Shown here in pieces: positions 1 through 7,108 of a DNA stretch of 7,532 nt. The position numbers and the translations under genes were made by a program. The notes below the pieces were generated by a model. It was not told where the DNA came from. It was given only the letters and a program-made list of their open reading frames with translations, and ran no database searches. Origin of the DNA: Planctomycetota bacterium (lineage in GTDB: Bacteria > Planctomycetota > Planctomycetia > Pirellulales > Thermoguttaceae); NCBI GenBank assembly GCA_023397045.1, contig JAEWUR010000300.1, positions 1 to 7,532 of the forward strand, written 5' to 3'. The stretch's first letter is position 1. Every line of letters starts with the position of its first letter.

Positions 1-105
1 GTATCAACCCTGACGATGGCCGGCGCTGTTTGTCTGCTTGCCTACGTTCTTCGCAAACCGGCAGCGGCGATGTCGGCAACAGTGTTTTGCGGAAAGGAGA
101 GATAG
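1..105 (+). CDS. possible 3' tail of an upstream gene (partial, uncertain)
   Basis: Reading frame 1 is open from the first base to a TAG at 103-105, giving about 34 residues. They include a hydrophobic stretch (around AGAVCLLAYVL) followed by RK, which would suit a membrane helix near the end of a protein. The stop lies 5 bases before the GTG start of the DUF1559 gene, whose ribosome binding site would then sit inside this tail, as is common in operons. However, the other two frames are also open over much of this stretch and the fragment is too short to identify. It could equally be non-coding leader DNA. Confidence 0.25.
   Translation, partial: VSTLTMAGAVCLLAYVLRKPAAAMSATVFCGKER
93..100 (+). 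promoter_or_regulatory. ribosome binding site of the DUF1559 gene
   Basis: AAAGGAGA lies about 10 bases upstream of the GTG at 110 and decides the start. The longer alternative, a TTG at 38, has no purine-rich site before it and would add 24 residues of basic, non-conserved sequence ahead of the prepilin-like segment. Confidence 0.6.
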
Positions 106-109
106 TTCC

Positions 110-1135
110 GTGGCAAAGACGGATTTGAATGATAGGGACAATCAATGTGCGGCGAGAGAGTCAGCGTGCCGCGCATTCACGCTGGTTGAACTTTTGGTCG
201 TTATCACGATCATCGGCATTTTGATCGCGCTGTTGTTGCCTGCGGTTCAGGCAGCCCGCGAGGCGGCCCGAAGGTCACAGTGCTCGAACAATCTTCGGCA
301 ACTCGGCCTGGCTATGCTCAATTTCGAAAGCGCCAACGGGACGTTGCCCCCGGGAACAAAGACGACGAGGCCTTTTTGGCACACCAACGGCGGTTATGAA
401 TGGCCGTGCTTCCTCCATATCTTGATGCCCTATTGCGAACTCGAAAACTATTTCGTAACGATCCTAGGTCCGCAATTCAACGTGGACAATCCATGGATGG
501 TCCCCACGTCGCCGGTTTGGCAAGGTGTCAAGAATGCCTCCTGGCCGGCGATGCTGTGTCCAAGCGACGGCACGGGCACGCCACTGGTTCTGTGCGGCAG
601 CCCCGACATCTATCTCGGCAGGAGCAACTATCTCGCCGTTTTCTCGGGTACCAACAGCGGCGAAAGCTATTCGATTCCCGACAAGCGACGAGGCGCGTTC
701 CGTTTCGGCGTGGGAACACCGATTGGCGAGATCACCGACGGCACGAGCAACACGATCGCTGTTGCGGAGTACCTAACGGGAGTAGACGTCAACGACGGTC
801 GCGGGGCCGTCTGGTCAAATCGCGCCGGTCTGCAGTACTTGCACGTCAGAACGGGGCCGAACAGCACCGTACCGGACGTTCTCCATTCAAGCCACTGTCC
901 GCCCCAATACAATCAGCCGGCCATGAACCTACCCTGCTCTGGCAACGACTCAGAAAACGCGGGCATCGCTTGTTCTCGCAGTCGCCACCCTGGAGGCGTC
1001 AACGTCCTGCTGTGTGACGGCAGCGTGCATTTTGTTCAGGACGGTATCGACTCGAACACCGATCCAAATAATCTTGGAGCATGGCAACGGCTCGGTTGGA
1101 TCAACGACGGTCAACCGCCCAAGGGAGATTTCTGA
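110..1135 (+). CDS. DUF1559 domain-containing protein with prepilin-type N-terminus
   Basis: A 341-residue pseudopilin-like protein of the DUF1559 family, which is abundant in Planctomycetota and of unknown precise function. After a short basic leader comes the prepilin segment FTLVELLVVITIIGILIALL (residues 23-42), with the conserved Glu at mature position 5 (E27). The family sequence AVQAAREAARRSQCSNNLRQ follows at about 45-64. Other family landmarks are CPSD near 150, EITDGTSNTIAVAE (207-220) and the C-terminal HPGGVNVLLCDGSVHFV (293-309). Length is normal and the protein looks intact. The residue before the presumed cleavage site is Ala rather than the usual Gly (RA|FTLVE). After export the hydrophobic helix would anchor it in the inner membrane or pack it in a pseudopilus-like assembly; that role is inference. 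The GTG start is chosen from the ribosome binding site at 93-100. It is followed after one base by the lipoprotein gene, so the two are almost certainly co-transcribed. Family call is very secure; function unknown. Confidence 0.95.
   Translation: MAKTDLNDRDNQCAARESACRAFTLVELLVVITIIGILIALLLPAVQAAREAARRSQCSNNLRQLGLAMLNFESANGTLPPGTKTTRPFWHTNGGYEWPCFLHILMPYCELENYFVTILGPQFNVDNPWMVPTSPVWQGVKNASWPAMLCPSDGTGTPLVLCGSPDIYLGRSNYLAVFSGTNSGESYSIPDKRRGAFRFGVGTPIGEITDGTSNTIAVAEYLTGVDVNDGRGAVWSNRAGLQYLHVRTGPNSTVPDVLHSSHCPPQYNQPAMNLPCSGNDSENAGIACSRSRHPGGVNVLLCDGSVHFVQDGIDSNTDPNNLGAWQRLGWINDGQPPKGDF
1122..1127 (+). promoter_or_regulatory. ribosome binding site of the lipoprotein gene
   Basis: AGGGAG lies 9 bases before the ATG at 1137, inside the 3' end of the DUF1559 gene. 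It favours this ATG over the in-frame GTG at 1014 and over the second ATG at 1143. Confidence 0.6.
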
Positions 1136-1136
1136 T

Positions 1137-1562
1137 ATGCGAATGAGAACGACCGTCTATCTCCTGTTGTTGCTTGCAATGAGCGTGTCGGGATGCTCTC
1201 GAACGAATCCGAACCAGGGCAATGTCTCCGGCAATGTAATACTTGACGGAAAACCCATCGAACGTGGGACGATTGCGTTTCTGCCAATCGGGGGCACTCA
1301 AGGGGCGGCAACCGGCGGGCCAATTGAGAACGGCCATTTTGAACTCGTTGGTCAACATGGGCCCACCGTCGGTTGGAACCGCGTCGAAATCCGCTCGCCA
1401 CGCAAGACCGGCCGCACAATTCCGCTGGGATTCGGCGCCAGCGGCGAAATGATCGAGGAAGAGACCGAAGCCGTTGCGCCACAATTCAACATCGATTCGA
1501 CGCTTAAGACCGAGATCACGCCGGGGGACAATCATTGCGACTTCGAAGTCTCGGCAAAATGA
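1137..1562 (+). CDS. small lipoprotein, carboxypeptidase-regulatory-like (transthyretin-like) fold
   Basis: A 141-residue predicted lipoprotein. The N-terminus has positive residues (MRMR), a hydrophobic run and a lipobox VSGC with the acylated Cys at position 20. Ser at +2 would allow transport to the outer membrane. The mature part opens with GNVSGNVILDGKPIERGTIAFLP (about 28-50), the typical start of the small beta-sandwich proteins annotated as carboxypeptidase regulatory-like in Planctomycetota. It ends with a FNIDSTLKTEITPG segment (117-130), also typical. No catalytic residues are evident, so a binding or structural role at the envelope is likely, but the partner is unknown. It starts one base after the DUF1559 stop; such pairs recur in planctomycete genomes, suggesting the two products work together (inference). 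A longer reading from GTG at 1014 would lie largely inside the DUF1559 gene and bury the signal peptide, so it was rejected. Confidence 0.9.
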   Translation: MRMRTTVYLLLLLAMSVSGCSRTNPNQGNVSGNVILDGKPIERGTIAFLPIGGTQGAATGGPIENGHFELVGQHGPTVGWNRVEIRSPRKTGRTIPLGFGASGEMIEEETEAVAPQFNIDSTLKTEITPGDNHCDFEVSAK

Positions 1563-1616
1563 TTTCCCCCAACAACCACGCTTCCGATTTCCCACCTTTG
1601 TTAATCCACCTTCACC

Positions 1617-1622
1617 GAGGAG
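1617..1622 (+). promoter_or_regulatory. ribosome binding site of the GH2 gene
   Basis: GAGGAG lies 9 bases before the ATG at 1632. The rest of the 69-base gap (1563-1631) is pyrimidine-rich and shows no clear hairpin terminator, consistent with read-through from the lipoprotein gene. Confidence 0.6.
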
Positions 1623-1631
1623 TATCCAGAA

Positions 1632-4562
1632 ATGCGAATTCAACCATTGTTCTCCCTCGTTCCGTTGGCCGGCTGGCTTCTGGCGGCTTCTGTGAGTCTC
1701 ACCACGTCGGCACGCGCGGATTCCGCAAATCCCGCGTCGGTCATTTCGCTCGACGGGCCTGAATGGTCGCTCGCCACCGATCCCGACAACATTGGCAAAC
1801 AAGGCGAGTGGTGGAAGCAACCGGTCTCTGAAGCTAAACCGACCAAGGTGCCGTGGATCATTCAAGATGCCTTTCCCGGATATCACGGCGTTGCATGGTA
1901 TTGGCGCGACTTCGAATCGCCCGCCAATCCGAACACCGATGGACGATACTTGTTGCGTTTTTGGAACGTCGATTACCTGGCCGACGTATGGGTCAACGGC
2001 ATTCATGTCGGCCAACATGAGGGCGCATGTGAGCCGTTTGTCGTCGATGTCACCGATGCCATTAAGCCGCAATCCCAAAACAAACTTGCGGTCCGCGTGC
2101 TCAATCCGACGAACGAGTTGATCGATGGGATCAAGCTCTCGGAGACACCCCACACGGCCAAAACCCTTCCCTGGGTCCCGGGACGTATTGGCAACTGGGG
2201 CGGAATCGTCGATTCCGTCGATTTGCTGGTTGTTCCGGCCGCCCGCGTCGAGGATCTGTGTGTGGTCCCCGATTGGAAAACGGGGAAAATCCGCGTCAAC
2301 GCCAATCTTCGGAACGCCGGGCAGAAGACGGTCTCAGCCCGACTCGTATTCAGCGTCGCGCCGGCAAACGGCGGCGAGACAATAGGCACCGCGGAACTCG
2401 AACGGGAACTTCCTGCCGGCGACACCGCCGTCGAGGCCGAGCTCACGGTGCCCAATCATCGTTTATGGCAGCTTGAGGAACCGTTTCTCTACAACGTCAC
2501 GGCATCGTTGATCGCGGACGATGCGTGTGACCGAGTGATTTCCCGCTGCGGATTTCGCGATTTCCGGCTCGAGAACGGGTATTTCCGTCTCAATGGAAAA
2601 CGCATCTTCGTGAAATGTTCGCATACCGGCGCCGACCTGCCTGTCGGAATGAACGTTCCGCACGATCCCGACCTGTTGCGGCGCGACGTGCTGCACTCCA
2701 AGGTCATGGGAATGAACATGATCCGCTCGTTCAATGGGCTGATGTCCCGCCGGCAACTCGATCTTTGCGACGAACTCGGGCTGCTTGTCTATCAGGAGAA
2801 CTACGCGAGCTGGCTCATGGAACCATCGCCGATGCTGGCCGAGCGCTTCCAGCGCGCGGTGAAAGCGATGGTGAAACGGGACCGAAACCATCCGAGCATT
2901 GTCATTTGGGGACTCTTGAACGAAACGCCGAAGGGGCCTGTGTTTGACCAGGGCGCGGCATCGCTTCCCCTGATTCGCGCCCTTGACAACAGCCGCATCG
3001 TCCTGCTAAGCAGCGGCAATTGGGACGGCTCGGAAGATACCATTGCCAACCCCGGCGACGCGCAGTTTCATGGCACGCTGGCCGATCAGCATCCGTATCA
3101 AGACGTCCCACATAGGGCACCGATCATCAATACATTGCGGACCGTCAGCGGTGGCGCAAAACCTCTGTTCATCTCGGAATACGGCGTCGGTAGCGCGGTG
3201 GATCTCGCACGGCTTACACGGCACTACGAGCAGATTGGCAAAACCCAATGCGAAGACGCCGTGATATACGGGCGTTTCCTCAGCCAATTCATGGACGACT
3301 GGAATCGCTGGAAGATGGCCGACGCGTTCGCCGATCCCGAGGACTATTTTCGGCAGTGCGTCGCATGGATGGCGGATATTCGAAAACTGGGAATAGGCGC
3401 CATTCGCGCAAATCCCAACGTTATCGGTTACAGCGTGACGGGAACCCAGGACCAAGGGCTCACCGGCGAGGGACTCACCGCGAATATCTTCCGCGAATTG
3501 AAGCCCGGCATCGTCGACGCGATGGTCGATGTCTTCGCACCGCTGCGTTGGTGCCTTTTCGTCGAACCAGTGCAAGTCTATCGCGGCCGGAACGCAAAAC
3601 TCGAGGCCGTGTTGGTCAACGAAGACGTGCTGCCTCCCGGCGACTATCCGGTGAGGTTGCAGGTCGTCGGGCCGCGCAATACCCGGGTGTTCGATCGAAC
3701 GATCACGGTCACAATCGCCGATCCGACGCGTGAGCCGGAGCCGAAGCTCGCCATTCCGGTGTTCGCCGAAGATGTCATGATCGACGGCCCCGCCGGCAAG
3801 TATCGCTTTTTGGCCACGTTCCAGAAAGGCGGAGCGGCCTATGGCGGCGACGTCGAGTTCTATGTGGCGGACCCTGCCGAAATGCCGAAGGTCGATTTCG
3901 ACGTCGTCCTTTGGGGTGACGATCAGGAACTCGCCGCTTGGTTGAACGCGATCGGCGTGAAAACGAGTCCATTCGTTGCGGAATCGCAGAAGTCTCGGGA
4001 GGTCATCATTGTTGGCAGTCGCCCCCCTGCGGATGTTACAGCAGGCTTTCGCGAACTTGCGCGTCACATGGCGAGGGGATCCCAGGTCGTATTTTTATCC
4101 CCTGAGGTCTTTCAAGTGGACGGCGATGGCACGCGCTGGCTTCCGCTGGCAAAGAAGGGAGGACGCCCCTCGTTGCCTGTTTGGGTGTACCACAAGGATG
4201 ACTGGACGAAGAGACACCCGATCTTCGAGGGAATGCCCGCGGGCTGCATCATGGATCATACGTACTATCGTGAGATCATCGGAACCACAGCTTGGGCAGG
4301 GCAAGAGCCTCCCGAAGAAGCGGTTGCCGGTTCGATCAACACCTCGTGCGGCTATTCCTCAGGCCTCCTGGTCGCCATTTATCCGTTTAACGCAGGACGA
4401 TTTACAATCAATACCTTGCGGATCCGGGAGAACATCGGCATGGACCCGGTGGCCGAGCGACTCGTGCGAAATATGCTTCGCAATGCCGCGCAACACATAA
4501 ACGAGCCGTTGGCCGACTTGCCGCCGGACTTTGAGACACGCCTGCTAAGCATCGGATACTGA
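1632..4562 (+). CDS. secreted glycoside hydrolase family 2 protein with C-terminal amidotransferase-like domain
   Basis: A 976-residue exported glycosidase of the GH2 beta-galactosidase/beta-glucuronidase superfamily. A signal peptide is visible, with likely cleavage after SARA (about residue 29). Domains in order: sugar-binding jelly-roll (about 40-200, with YHGVAWYWRDF and ADVWVNGIHVG); immunoglobulin-like sandwich (about 205-310); TIM barrel (about 315-635); another beta domain (about 640-745, VYRGRNAKLEAVLVNEDVLP); and a Rossmann-like C-terminal part (about 755-950). The predicted acid/base is E431 in WGLLNET and the nucleophile E516 in FISEYG, 85 residues apart, so a retaining hydrolase is expected. 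The C-terminal part, with VIIVGSRP and HPIFEGMP, resembles the glutamine-amidotransferase/ThuA-like domain of some beta-galactosidases. It has no Cys at the expected nucleophile turn and is probably structural. The usual aromatic Trp after the last barrel strand is replaced in GYSVTGTQDQG (599-609). The sugar specificity cannot be assigned. The gene lies between the lipoprotein and GH95-like genes. Confidence 0.93.
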   Translation: MRIQPLFSLVPLAGWLLAASVSLTTSARADSANPASVISLDGPEWSLATDPDNIGKQGEWWKQPVSEAKPTKVPWIIQDAFPGYHGVAWYWRDFESPANPNTDGRYLLRFWNVDYLADVWVNGIHVGQHEGACEPFVVDVTDAIKPQSQNKLAVRVLNPTNELIDGIKLSETPHTAKTLPWVPGRIGNWGGIVDSVDLLVVPAARVEDLCVVPDWKTGKIRVNANLRNAGQKTVSARLVFSVAPANGGETIGTAELERELPAGDTAVEAELTVPNHRLWQLEEPFLYNVTASLIADDACDRVISRCGFRDFRLENGYFRLNGKRIFVKCSHTGADLPVGMNVPHDPDLLRRDVLHSKVMGMNMIRSFNGLMSRRQLDLCDELGLLVYQENYASWLMEPSPMLAERFQRAVKAMVKRDRNHPSIVIWGLLNETPKGPVFDQGAASLPLIRALDNSRIVLLSSGNWDGSEDTIANPGDAQFHGTLADQHPYQDVPHRAPIINTLRTVSGGAKPLFISEYGVGSAVDLARLTRHYEQIGKTQCEDAVIYGRFLSQFMDDWNRWKMADAFADPEDYFRQCVAWMADIRKLGIGAIRANPNVIGYSVTGTQDQGLTGEGLTANIFRELKPGIVDAMVDVFAPLRWCLFVEPVQVYRGRNAKLEAVLVNEDVLPPGDYPVRLQVVGPRNTRVFDRTITVTIADPTREPEPKLAIPVFAEDVMIDGPAGKYRFLATFQKGGAAYGGDVEFYVADPAEMPKVDFDVVLWGDDQELAAWLNAIGVKTSPFVAESQKSREVIIVGSRPPADVTAGFRELARHMARGSQVVFLSPEVFQVDGDGTRWLPLAKKGGRPSLPVWVYHKDDWTKRHPIFEGMPAGCIMDHTYYREIIGTTAWAGQEPPEEAVAGSINTSCGYSSGLLVAIYPFNAGRFTINTLRIRENIGMDPVAERLVRNMLRNAAQHINEPLADLPPDFETRLLSIGY

Positions 4563-4581
4563 TCCGATGTGGAAGAGGCAC

Positions 4582-4587
4582 AAAGGA
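4582..4587 (+). promoter_or_regulatory. ribosome binding site of the GH95-like gene
   Basis: AAAGGA at 4582-4587 sits 5 bases before the ATG at 4593. The alternative in-frame GTG at 4569 has no purine-rich site upstream and would put eight charged or polar residues before the signal peptide. The ATG is therefore preferred. Confidence 0.55.
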
Positions 4588-4592
4588 AAACG

Positions 4593-7088
4593 ATGTACAC
4601 TTTTTTGTGGCAGCGCATAATCTGGGGATGTATTGCATTAGTATTTACTGCATGTTTGATCTCGCGTGATCTGCTGGCCGATGTGTCGGAGCACGACATC
4701 ATAGCGACCAGCCCCGCGACGGAGCCGCTTCAGGGAATGTTGTTGGGCAACGGCGATTTGGGAGCCTCGGTTTGGGCCGACGGAGGAACATTGGTTTTCG
4801 CGTTGGGCAAGAACGACGTCTGGGATCGCCGTTACAACACGAACCACGATCGTCCGATCGTTACCTACGATGAATTGATTGAGCGGGTGACGAAGGGAAC
4901 GTGGGATTTCGGAAACTACTACTGCTCGAACCCCGTCGAATCCAATTTCTCGCCGACTCCCAAGCCGGTTGGCCAGGTGCGTCTTTCTGGCCTGGGTGCC
5001 ATCTCGAATCTCCGCCTGCGATTGGCCGATGCCACGCTTACGTTCGATACGCCCGACGGTCAGGCGATCGCCTTCATCGAACGCGACCGTAATATCCTGC
5101 TCATCCGGTTGCCCGCTAGAGCGGCCAAGGGTCTGCAGGCCGAAGTGTTCCGGCCTCGCGAGACGCTCGACTGGACGAAGCCGCCACCCAACGGGTTCAT
5201 GAGTACTCCGACACCGGAGAATGCTCGCGATCCGGCCAATGCACCACTCGTTCCGCCGGAGACCGGGGTATCGGGAAAGGCGTTTTGGACGCTGCAACGG
5301 ATTCCGGCCGAGCCGACGTTTCCCAACGGATTTGCCGTGGCCGCGGCCGCCACGTTGGCCGGCGCCGAGGGTAGTATAACGCAAGAGACAGACCGGGCAG
5401 TATTCCAGACGAGTTCGACGCAAGGGCCTTGGGTGACAATCGCCGTTGCCGTGCGTACCACGGGTGACGGCGACGAGGCGCCGGCAACGGGCGCTTGCCA
5501 GCTTGCCAAGGTTGCGGTGAATGAGGATTGGGACAAGCTCCATACGCAGCACGCGAGTCAATGGGACCGGTTTTGGTCGCGCAGTTCCGTGGAGATCAAG
5601 GCGGCCGAGGGGGCGGAAGCAGCCTTGGCAGCGGATGCGTCTCTGTCCGAGAATCTGTTCTATCACAATCTTTATCTGCTCGCTTGCTGCTCGCGTCCCG
5701 GCGCTGTTGCGCCAAGTTTGATGGGGAATTGGATATGGACGGACTTGGCTCCCTGGCATGGCATCTATATGCTGAACTACAACTTTCAGCAGACGTTTTG
5801 GCCAGCCTTCGTCTGCAATCATGTCGAATTGGCTCAACCTTATTTCGACAGAGTCTGCGCGACCTTCCCCAATGCACTGAAGAACACATCGTTTGCCTTC
5901 GGGAAGGATGCATCAGGGGCCTCCTTCACCACGGGAGACTATCCTATCCGGCGCGACCGGCTGATGTATGCCAGCTTCATCTACGACCTCCATGCGGAGG
6001 TGTCGGCCTGGGTGATGCAACATTTCTGGCGGCATTGGCAGTATGTTGGAGACCGAGAGTTCCTTGAGCGTAGCGCGTATCCCATGATGGCGGAAGTGGC
6101 CCGCTTCTACGAATGGTTCCTGCACCGCAGCCAAGGAGAAGACTGCGCGCCGTATGTGCCCCGCGATGGTCGGCTGCATATTTTTCCGACCTTTTCGCCG
6201 GAGCACTGGGGAATAGTGACTCGCGGATTCGAACGTAATCGCGACAGCGCATCGTCCATCGCTTTCATCCGCTCTCACTTGCTGGCCACAGCCGAGGCGG
6301 CCGATATTCTGAATCGTGATGCTGAAGAGGCTGCGAATTGGAGGCGGCTCGCGGAACAGTTGCCCGACTATCCAACCTGTGACACACCGGAGGGAAGAGT
6401 TTTTGTCGACGTGGCAGGCGCCCCGCCGATCGAGTATAACATTCCTGTGCCGCTGGTTCCCGTCTTCCCGGCCGAAGACCCGCTGTTCTGGTGCAATCAG
6501 GAGCAGGTCGAAATTGCTCGCCGCACGGCAAAGATGATACAAACGAACGGCAATAACAGTCTAGTGATGTTGGGAGTGGTCCGTGCTCGGCTGGGCACAA
6601 CGGACAGCCTGCATCAATTCCTTGAGGACGTTCGGAAACGGCTGTACCCTAACGGTGCGATCGACATGGCCCTTGCGGACAGGTATCCAGCTTTTCGGAA
6701 GCATGGTGTCTTCACCGAGAACTTCGCGGCCGCCGGCGTGATTGCCGAGCATCTGCTGCAATCACACCCGGACGCTACCGGTGAACCATTGATACGGCTC
6801 TTTCCGTCGCTCCCACCCAACATGGATGCTAGATTTGCCGGACTTGTAAGCGAAAGTGGGTTCGAGGTCACTGCCGAACGGCAACAAGGACAGGTTGCTG
6901 AGATCAAGCTCGTCAGCCGTCGTGGCGCACTGTGCCGGATCCTGAATCCTTGGGACAATTGCAGGGCAGAATTCATGGTAGATGACGGGAATGTCCAAAC
7001 GCTTGTGGGTGACATATTTCATTTTCCCACACAAGCCGGCAAAACTTATACATTGCATCCGGCATCAGGCGACAGGTCTCAAAAATAG
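4593..7088 (+). CDS. secreted GH95-like (alpha/alpha)6-barrel glycoside hydrolase
   Basis: An 831-residue predicted exported protein resembling family GH95, whose known members are inverting alpha-L-fucosidases and alpha-L-galactosidases. It also resembles planctomycete proteins with the DUF5703 N-terminal domain. A signal peptide covers about 1-29 (cleavage probably after LLA). An N-terminal beta-sandwich follows (about 33-325), with GMLLGNGDLGASVW at 48-61 and a proline-rich loop at about 196-223. The helical barrel (about 345-728) contains APSLMGNW (373-380), YMLNYNFQQTFWPA (392-405), QHFWRHWQYVGDREFL (476-491), SPEHWG (535-540) and HLLQSH (720-725). A C-terminal beta domain (about 735-822) has the GH95-like LFPSLP and SGFEV segments. 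By motif position, N395 and N397 would match the asparagines that hold the catalytic water in GH95, and E537 the general acid. The Asp usually found in DGNFG is replaced in FTENFAA (707-713), so activity or mechanism may differ. It follows the GH2 gene by 30 bases and is probably the last gene of the operon. Substrate unknown. Confidence 0.88.
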   Translation: MYTFLWQRIIWGCIALVFTACLISRDLLADVSEHDIIATSPATEPLQGMLLGNGDLGASVWADGGTLVFALGKNDVWDRRYNTNHDRPIVTYDELIERVTKGTWDFGNYYCSNPVESNFSPTPKPVGQVRLSGLGAISNLRLRLADATLTFDTPDGQAIAFIERDRNILLIRLPARAAKGLQAEVFRPRETLDWTKPPPNGFMSTPTPENARDPANAPLVPPETGVSGKAFWTLQRIPAEPTFPNGFAVAAAATLAGAEGSITQETDRAVFQTSSTQGPWVTIAVAVRTTGDGDEAPATGACQLAKVAVNEDWDKLHTQHASQWDRFWSRSSVEIKAAEGAEAALAADASLSENLFYHNLYLLACCSRPGAVAPSLMGNWIWTDLAPWHGIYMLNYNFQQTFWPAFVCNHVELAQPYFDRVCATFPNALKNTSFAFGKDASGASFTTGDYPIRRDRLMYASFIYDLHAEVSAWVMQHFWRHWQYVGDREFLERSAYPMMAEVARFYEWFLHRSQGEDCAPYVPRDGRLHIFPTFSPEHWGIVTRGFERNRDSASSIAFIRSHLLATAEAADILNRDAEEAANWRRLAEQLPDYPTCDTPEGRVFVDVAGAPPIEYNIPVPLVPVFPAEDPLFWCNQEQVEIARRTAKMIQTNGNNSLVMLGVVRARLGTTDSLHQFLEDVRKRLYPNGAIDMALADRYPAFRKHGVFTENFAAAGVIAEHLLQSHPDATGEPLIRLFPSLPPNMDARFAGLVSESGFEVTAERQQGQVAEIKLVSRRGALCRILNPWDNCRAEFMVDDGNVQTLVGDIFHFPTQAGKTYTLHPASGDRSQK

Positions 7089-7108
7089 ATCATCCGGAAC
7101 TCGTAGCG

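Noticed and set aside
38..109. Longer DUF1559 start at TTG 38
   Set aside because: There is no ribosome binding site before it, and the added 24 residues are not typical of the family, whereas GTG 110 has AAAGGAGA at good spacing.
1101..2153. Minus-strand open frame of 350 codons opposite the lipoprotein and GH2 genes
   Set aside because: It overlaps two well-supported genes across their boundary, has an Arg/Gly-rich composition with no recognisable motif, and fits a shadow of the opposite strand's codon use.
3006..4067. Minus-strand open frame of 353 codons inside the GH2 gene
   Set aside because: It lies wholly opposite conserved GH2 coding sequence and is rich in Arg, His and Asp, with no family features.
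4605..4655. Lipoprotein signal (FTAC) at the N-terminus of the GH95-like protein
   Set aside because: The position three before the Cys is Phe, a poor lipobox, and a normal cleavage site after LLA follows a few residues later, so a standard signal peptide is more likely.
4638..5837. Minus-strand open frame of 399 codons opposite the GH95-like gene
   Set aside because: Although the longest antisense frame, it covers the conserved N-terminal domain and early barrel of the GH95-like gene, and its translation is Arg-rich with no domain pattern or signal sequence.
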